A DNA stretch of 23,750 nucleotides from the IMG/VR virus record IMGVR_UViG_3300031830_000041, positions 1 through 23,750 of that record. One strand, 5' to 3'. The notes under the pieces are model-generated. The model was not told the origin of the DNA, searched no databases, and was given only the letters and a program-made list of their open reading frames with translations. The position numbers were made by a program, and so were the translations under genes. Positions 21,966 through 23,750 of this stretch are shown here, in pieces. The stretch comes from a virus. How positions within the stretch are numbered: the first letter of the stretch is position 1; each line of letters opens with the position of its first letter.

Positions 21966-22338
21966 AAGCCCTTACAATCGCTTGACTTAGTTTAGAGTTT
22001 TTATTTGCGAGCGCCTTCTTCATTAGCTGCCACGCTCGCTGGGGATAGTACGGCCACCACAATCCATCGTCTGCGTTTGCCAAGATTTCATGAATGGCCC
22101 AAAGGACATCCCTGTCAATATGTCCATCTGGCACCAATCTTGTCAGACCAAGCTCTGCCATCTTGTCTTCCCCCTCTTTGTCAATAGGCAGTGGTGCTAA
22201 GATGCCATCACCACCATAAAAATAGGCAGGCAGACAAGGATGTACTTCTGCTAACAATTTCCTGAAGCCCTCCAATAAAGAAGGGCTGGCCGTCCTCTTC
22301 TTTGTCTCTTGATTTGTCTTTTTGTTTGTCTTCTTCAT
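21955..22338 (-). CDS. Early protein, paralogue of the head-module 129-aa protein
   Basis: This is a 127-aa protein of unknown function with a very basic, low-complexity N-terminus (KKTNKKTNQETKKRT). From residue 24 it aligns with the protein at 14243-14632: LPAYF (36-40), a G-IL-PL stretch, DRDVLWAIHEIL and YYPQRAW. The basic tail is at the N-terminus here and a charged tail at the C-terminus in the other copy. It overlaps the membrane-protein gene by 11 bases and follows the 177-aa gene by 5 bases. Confidence 0.65.
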   Translation of the reverse strand: MKKTNKKTNQETKKRTASPSLLEGFRKLLAEVHPCLPAYFYGGDGILAPLPIDKEGEDKMAELGLTRLVPDGHIDRDVLWAIHEILANADDGLWWPYYPQRAWQLMKKALANKNSKLSQAIVRAYGQ

Positions 22339-22343
22339 ATCTC

Positions 22344-22877
22344 TTAGCTTTTAGGTTTGTCGTTCTTGTTTTTGTTTTGTGGCTTCCACCTGAGCGCCTT
22401 CCTCTGTGCCTCCCACAGCATGCCTTCTGCGACTAACTCACCGAGGAGAGTATATATCCTCACATAAGGCCCGCGCTTTTCAGGGTCAAATACAATTATG
22501 AAGCGTTCATCAAGCACAGTATAATGCGGGAAGCCATGAATAAACATCAATGGTCTGCCGTCATCAATCATTAGTTCAATCCCATCGTCATGAACGACCG
22601 CTATAACCGAAGGTGCGTTCGCTTCGCTACCAAACTTTACTACCTGATACACATCCTCAACCCCCATCAGCCACGACAGGTCGTAAAACAATATGTCAAT
22701 CTTATCCTCGTGCGCCCTCGTAAAGGCATAGGAACAAGTAGAGATAATATCTATACCCGAATACTCATGCGGTGATTTCAGGACGCCCCTCTCTTTGATG
22801 ACAAATGTACCATCAAATGTAGGCTCGGCATAGTAATCACCGAACAACTTCAATGTTTCCTTTTTCATCTTCGGCAT
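22344..22877 (-). CDS. Early protein of unknown function (tandem paralogue A)
   Basis: This 177-aa protein is about 35-40% similar by eye to the 165-aa neighbour. Shared landmarks are LKLFGDYYAE near the N-terminus, SPHEYS, IDILF, and the block FIHGFPHYTVLDERFIIVFDP in the second half. Predicted structure is beta-rich. The C-terminus has a Lys/Asn-rich tail (PQNKNKNDKPKS) absent from the other copy. No catalytic motif is evident. It is preceded by a sigma-54-like element about 75 bases upstream and by TATATTTA 3 bases before its ATG. Early position suggests host takeover or regulation, but this is not shown. Confidence 0.68.
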   Translation of the reverse strand: MPKMKKETLKLFGDYYAEPTFDGTFVIKERGVLKSPHEYSGIDIISTCSYAFTRAHEDKIDILFYDLSWLMGVEDVYQVVKFGSEANAPSVIAVVHDDGIELMIDDGRPLMFIHGFPHYTVLDERFIIVFDPEKRGPYVRIYTLLGELVAEGMLWEAQRKALRWKPQNKNKNDKPKS

Positions 22878-22951
22878 AGGTAAATATACTTAGGTTTCAG
22901 ATTTTTTCCCGCTCCGACTTTGAGGTCTGAACGCATATACCAGAGGATAAG

Positions 22952-22967
22952 GCAAATATCGTGCCAA
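22952..22967 (-). promoter_or_regulatory. Sigma-54-like promoter before the 177-aa gene
   Basis: The minus strand reads TTGGCACGATATTTGC, matching TGGCAC-N5-TTGC with the invariant GG and GC spaced as in -24/-12 promoters. The same 16 bases occur at 23481-23496. It lies in a 92-base intergenic gap; the inferred start is near 22940, giving a leader of about 60 bases. A repressor operator is an alternative, since GGCA and TGCC form a small dyad here. Confidence 0.55.
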
Positions 22968-22969
22968 TC

Positions 22970-23467
22970 TTACTGACCTCGCAACAGGTTGCGAACTTCA
23001 TCTCTGACCTGCAAAGGCAGCCCCTCGGCCAAGAGCTTGCCATCTAAATCATAAGCCTGAGCGTGTGGAACAACGCCATCGGGATGATAGACAATCAAAA
23101 ACTCATCATAAAGCGTAGTAATGCGAGGGTAGCCAGATATGAATAGTAAATAATGCCCCGTATCATCAAGAACGAGTGTCCCACTGGCGACAAGTGCGGC
23201 GATTAGGTATCTATCTTCATTCTCGCCGACTGCACCGATGGGATGTGCATAGAATGCCCCAAAGTTCATCAGGCCGTTGCTAAACACAATGTCGAGCCTC
23301 TCTTTATCTGCCCTACATAGTGCATAGGCATTTGGAGATAAGCTCCAGACATAAGCATACTCATGCGGCGAGATTACATCGTTCCCCCTGTAAAGTTTCA
23401 GGGTCTTGCTCTCTGTCTCCTCGGCGTAAATATCACCGAAGAGTCGCAGCTTGAATGGCTTGTCCAT
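22970..23467 (-). CDS. Early protein of unknown function (tandem paralogue B)
   Basis: This is the 165-aa paralogue of the following gene: LRLFGDIYAEE, SPHEYAYVWS, LDIVF and FISGYPRITTLYDEFLIVYHPD correspond to blocks in the same order. It lacks the Lys/Asn-rich tail. It is the first full-size gene of the leftward early block and the closest to the right terminal repeat. A sigma-54-like element ends 13 bases before the ATG, so transcription would begin about 2 bases before it. No known domain was recognised. Confidence 0.7.
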   Translation of the reverse strand: MDKPFKLRLFGDIYAEETESKTLKLYRGNDVISPHEYAYVWSLSPNAYALCRADKERLDIVFSNGLMNFGAFYAHPIGAVGENEDRYLIAALVASGTLVLDDTGHYLLFISGYPRITTLYDEFLIVYHPDGVVPHAQAYDLDGKLLAEGLPLQVRDEVRNLLRGQ

Positions 23468-23480
23468 GCTGTAAATGTAT

Positions 23481-23496
23481 GCAAATATCGTGCCAA
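23481..23496 (-). promoter_or_regulatory. Sigma-54-like promoter before the 165-aa gene
   Basis: The minus strand reads TTGGCACGATATTTGC, followed by A, giving TGGCAC-N5-TTGCA, a full match to the -24/-12 consensus. The expected start (12 bases downstream) is about 23469, almost at the ATG (23467). It is identical over 16 bases to the element at 22952. Confidence 0.6.
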
Positions 23497-23497
23497 C

Positions 23498-23599
23498 TCA
23501 AGCCCCACCTCTACCAGCCACCGACAGACAGAAAACAAAAAGCGCCCCGAAGGGCGCTGATATGAGTCCAAAAAGAAACCTCTCGCTACACCAGTACAT
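23498..23599 (-). CDS. Possible 33-aa hydrophobic peptide
   Basis: An ATG one base after the box at 23601 opens a 33-codon frame encoding a hydrophobic peptide with a membrane-like core (FGALFVFCLSVAG), ending just before the sigma-54-like element. The terminator hairpin lies inside it, which argues that it is not translated in full. It is listed only as a possibility. Confidence 0.15.
   Translation of the reverse strand: MYWCSERFLFGLISAPFGALFVFCLSVAGRGGA
23531..23558 (-). terminator. Rho-independent terminator with UUCG tetraloop
   Basis: On the minus strand AGCGCCC and GGGCGCT form a 7-bp GC-rich stem (23558-23552 with 23547-23541) closed by a C-UUCG-G tetraloop and followed by TTTTTGTTTT. 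It lies downstream of the two right-end promoter boxes and upstream of the first early gene, so transcripts from the right end would stop after about 60-105 bases unless antitermination occurs. Confidence 0.8.
23531..23594 (-). ncRNA. Putative short right-end RNA or attenuated leader
   Basis: A promoter box at 23601-23610 followed 43 bases later by a strong terminator hairpin predicts an RNA of about 60 bases. A longer form could begin at the terminal-repeat box (23640-23649). It may be a regulatory RNA or a leader that attenuates early transcription. No RNA family was recognised. Confidence 0.35.
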
Positions 23600-23600
23600 A

Positions 23601-23610
23601 CAAAGATACC
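23601..23610 (-). promoter_or_regulatory. Late-type promoter box near the right end
   Basis: The minus strand reads GGTATCTTTG, identical to the box at 1949, just inside the right terminal repeat and facing the early genes. The short distance to the terminator suggests a small RNA product. Confidence 0.45.
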
Positions 23611-23623
23611 AAATAAAGAGATA

Positions 23624-23750
23624 ATCTCTCTCCCATACTCAAATATACCGACTGCCAAGGTGTCAGTCTATCGTATTTCGCATTTAGAGCTGTTCTGAGG
23701 CGGGGATGGGTATTGAGTAGTATCATACCATTACTCGCCTATCTACCCCG
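23624..23750 (-). repeat. Right terminal inverted repeat (127 bp)
   Basis: This is identical, in reverse complement, to bases 1-127. The remaining right-end sequence from 23468 to 23623 holds no convincing gene, only the promoter-like boxes, a terminator and a sigma-54-like element listed separately. Confidence 0.9.
23640..23649 (-). promoter_or_regulatory. Right-end copy of the terminal-repeat promoter box
   Basis: This is the mirror of the lysozyme box at 102-111 (GGTATATTTG). Here it precedes an ATG at 23636 that opens only a 16-codon frame (MGERLSLYLVSLYVLV), which shares its first four codons with lysozyme and could act as a leader peptide before the terminator. Confidence 0.4.

Noticed and set aside
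22868-22937. 23-codon micro-frame in the leader of the 177-aa gene
   Set aside because: It overlaps the gene start in another frame and shows no independent support.
23398-23658. 86-codon minus-strand frame from the right repeat into the 165-aa gene
   Set aside because: It overlaps a supported gene out of frame and crosses a strong terminator.
1-23750. Insertion sequence or transposon bounded by the terminal repeats
   Set aside because: No transposase or integrase is encoded, and the contents are a phage replication and virion gene set.

Overview
This window looks like a nearly complete, compact genome (about 23.7 kb) of a tailed double-stranded DNA phage. The host is probably a member of the Bacteroidota or a close relative. 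Evidence for the virus: a large terminase, HK97-type portal, capsid protease and major capsid protein, a long tape-measure protein, baseplate-like proteins, a GH108 lysozyme and a primase-helicase. Evidence for the host group is indirect: the recurring promoter-like box TAnnTTTG is the known -7 element of Bacteroidota, many starts lack a Shine-Dalgarno sequence, and the tape-measure C-terminus and one connector resemble proteins common in Bacteroidota phages. No integrase, repressor, DNA polymerase, transposase, tRNA or CRISPR array was seen. The two ends are perfect 127-bp inverted repeats of each other. That may be a real terminal repeat or the visible part of a longer inverted repeat cut at an assembly k-mer boundary.

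Layout: all genes except one run leftward (minus strand) from the right end. The early/replication block (about 23.5 to 16.6 kb) holds two tandem paralogous genes of unknown function (165 and 177 aa), a 127-aa protein, a membrane protein, a Cas4/RecB-type nuclease, a RecT-like annealing protein, a zinc-ribbon/Toprim/RecA-fold primase-helicase, a VRR-NUC nuclease and, last, a small protein that resembles a sigma-70 region 2 of the T4 gp55 (late sigma) kind. The late/virion block follows: capsid protease with a nested scaffold, major capsid protein, a paralogue of the 127-aa early protein, a 321-aa capsid-associated protein, a connector, the portal, a holin-like membrane protein, a tail-terminator-like protein, tail tube candidate, tail completion protein, tape measure, two baseplate-like proteins, two small genes and the large terminase. 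The lysozyme is alone on the plus strand at the left end, convergent with the terminase; its promoter and first codons lie inside the terminal repeat.

Regulation is the most interesting part. A 10-bp box, G[G/T]TAnCTTTG (TAnnTTTG core), occurs 1-7 bases before the start codons of protease, scaffold, portal, holin, tail tube candidate and a 73-aa small gene, with a close variant before lysozyme. No TTG element is seen at the usual -33 distance from any of them, and these genes lack a Shine-Dalgarno sequence. This suggests -7-only late promoters giving leaderless or nearly leaderless mRNAs, plausibly read by the gp55-like protein encoded just upstream of the late block. Separately, a 16-bp sequence fitting the sigma-54 consensus (TGGCAC-N5-TTGC) stands before each of the two paralogous early genes, and a third perfect match lies farther along the early block. 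The inferred programme is early transcription from sigma-54-like and right-end promoters, then sigma-factor-driven late transcription from many short promoters.
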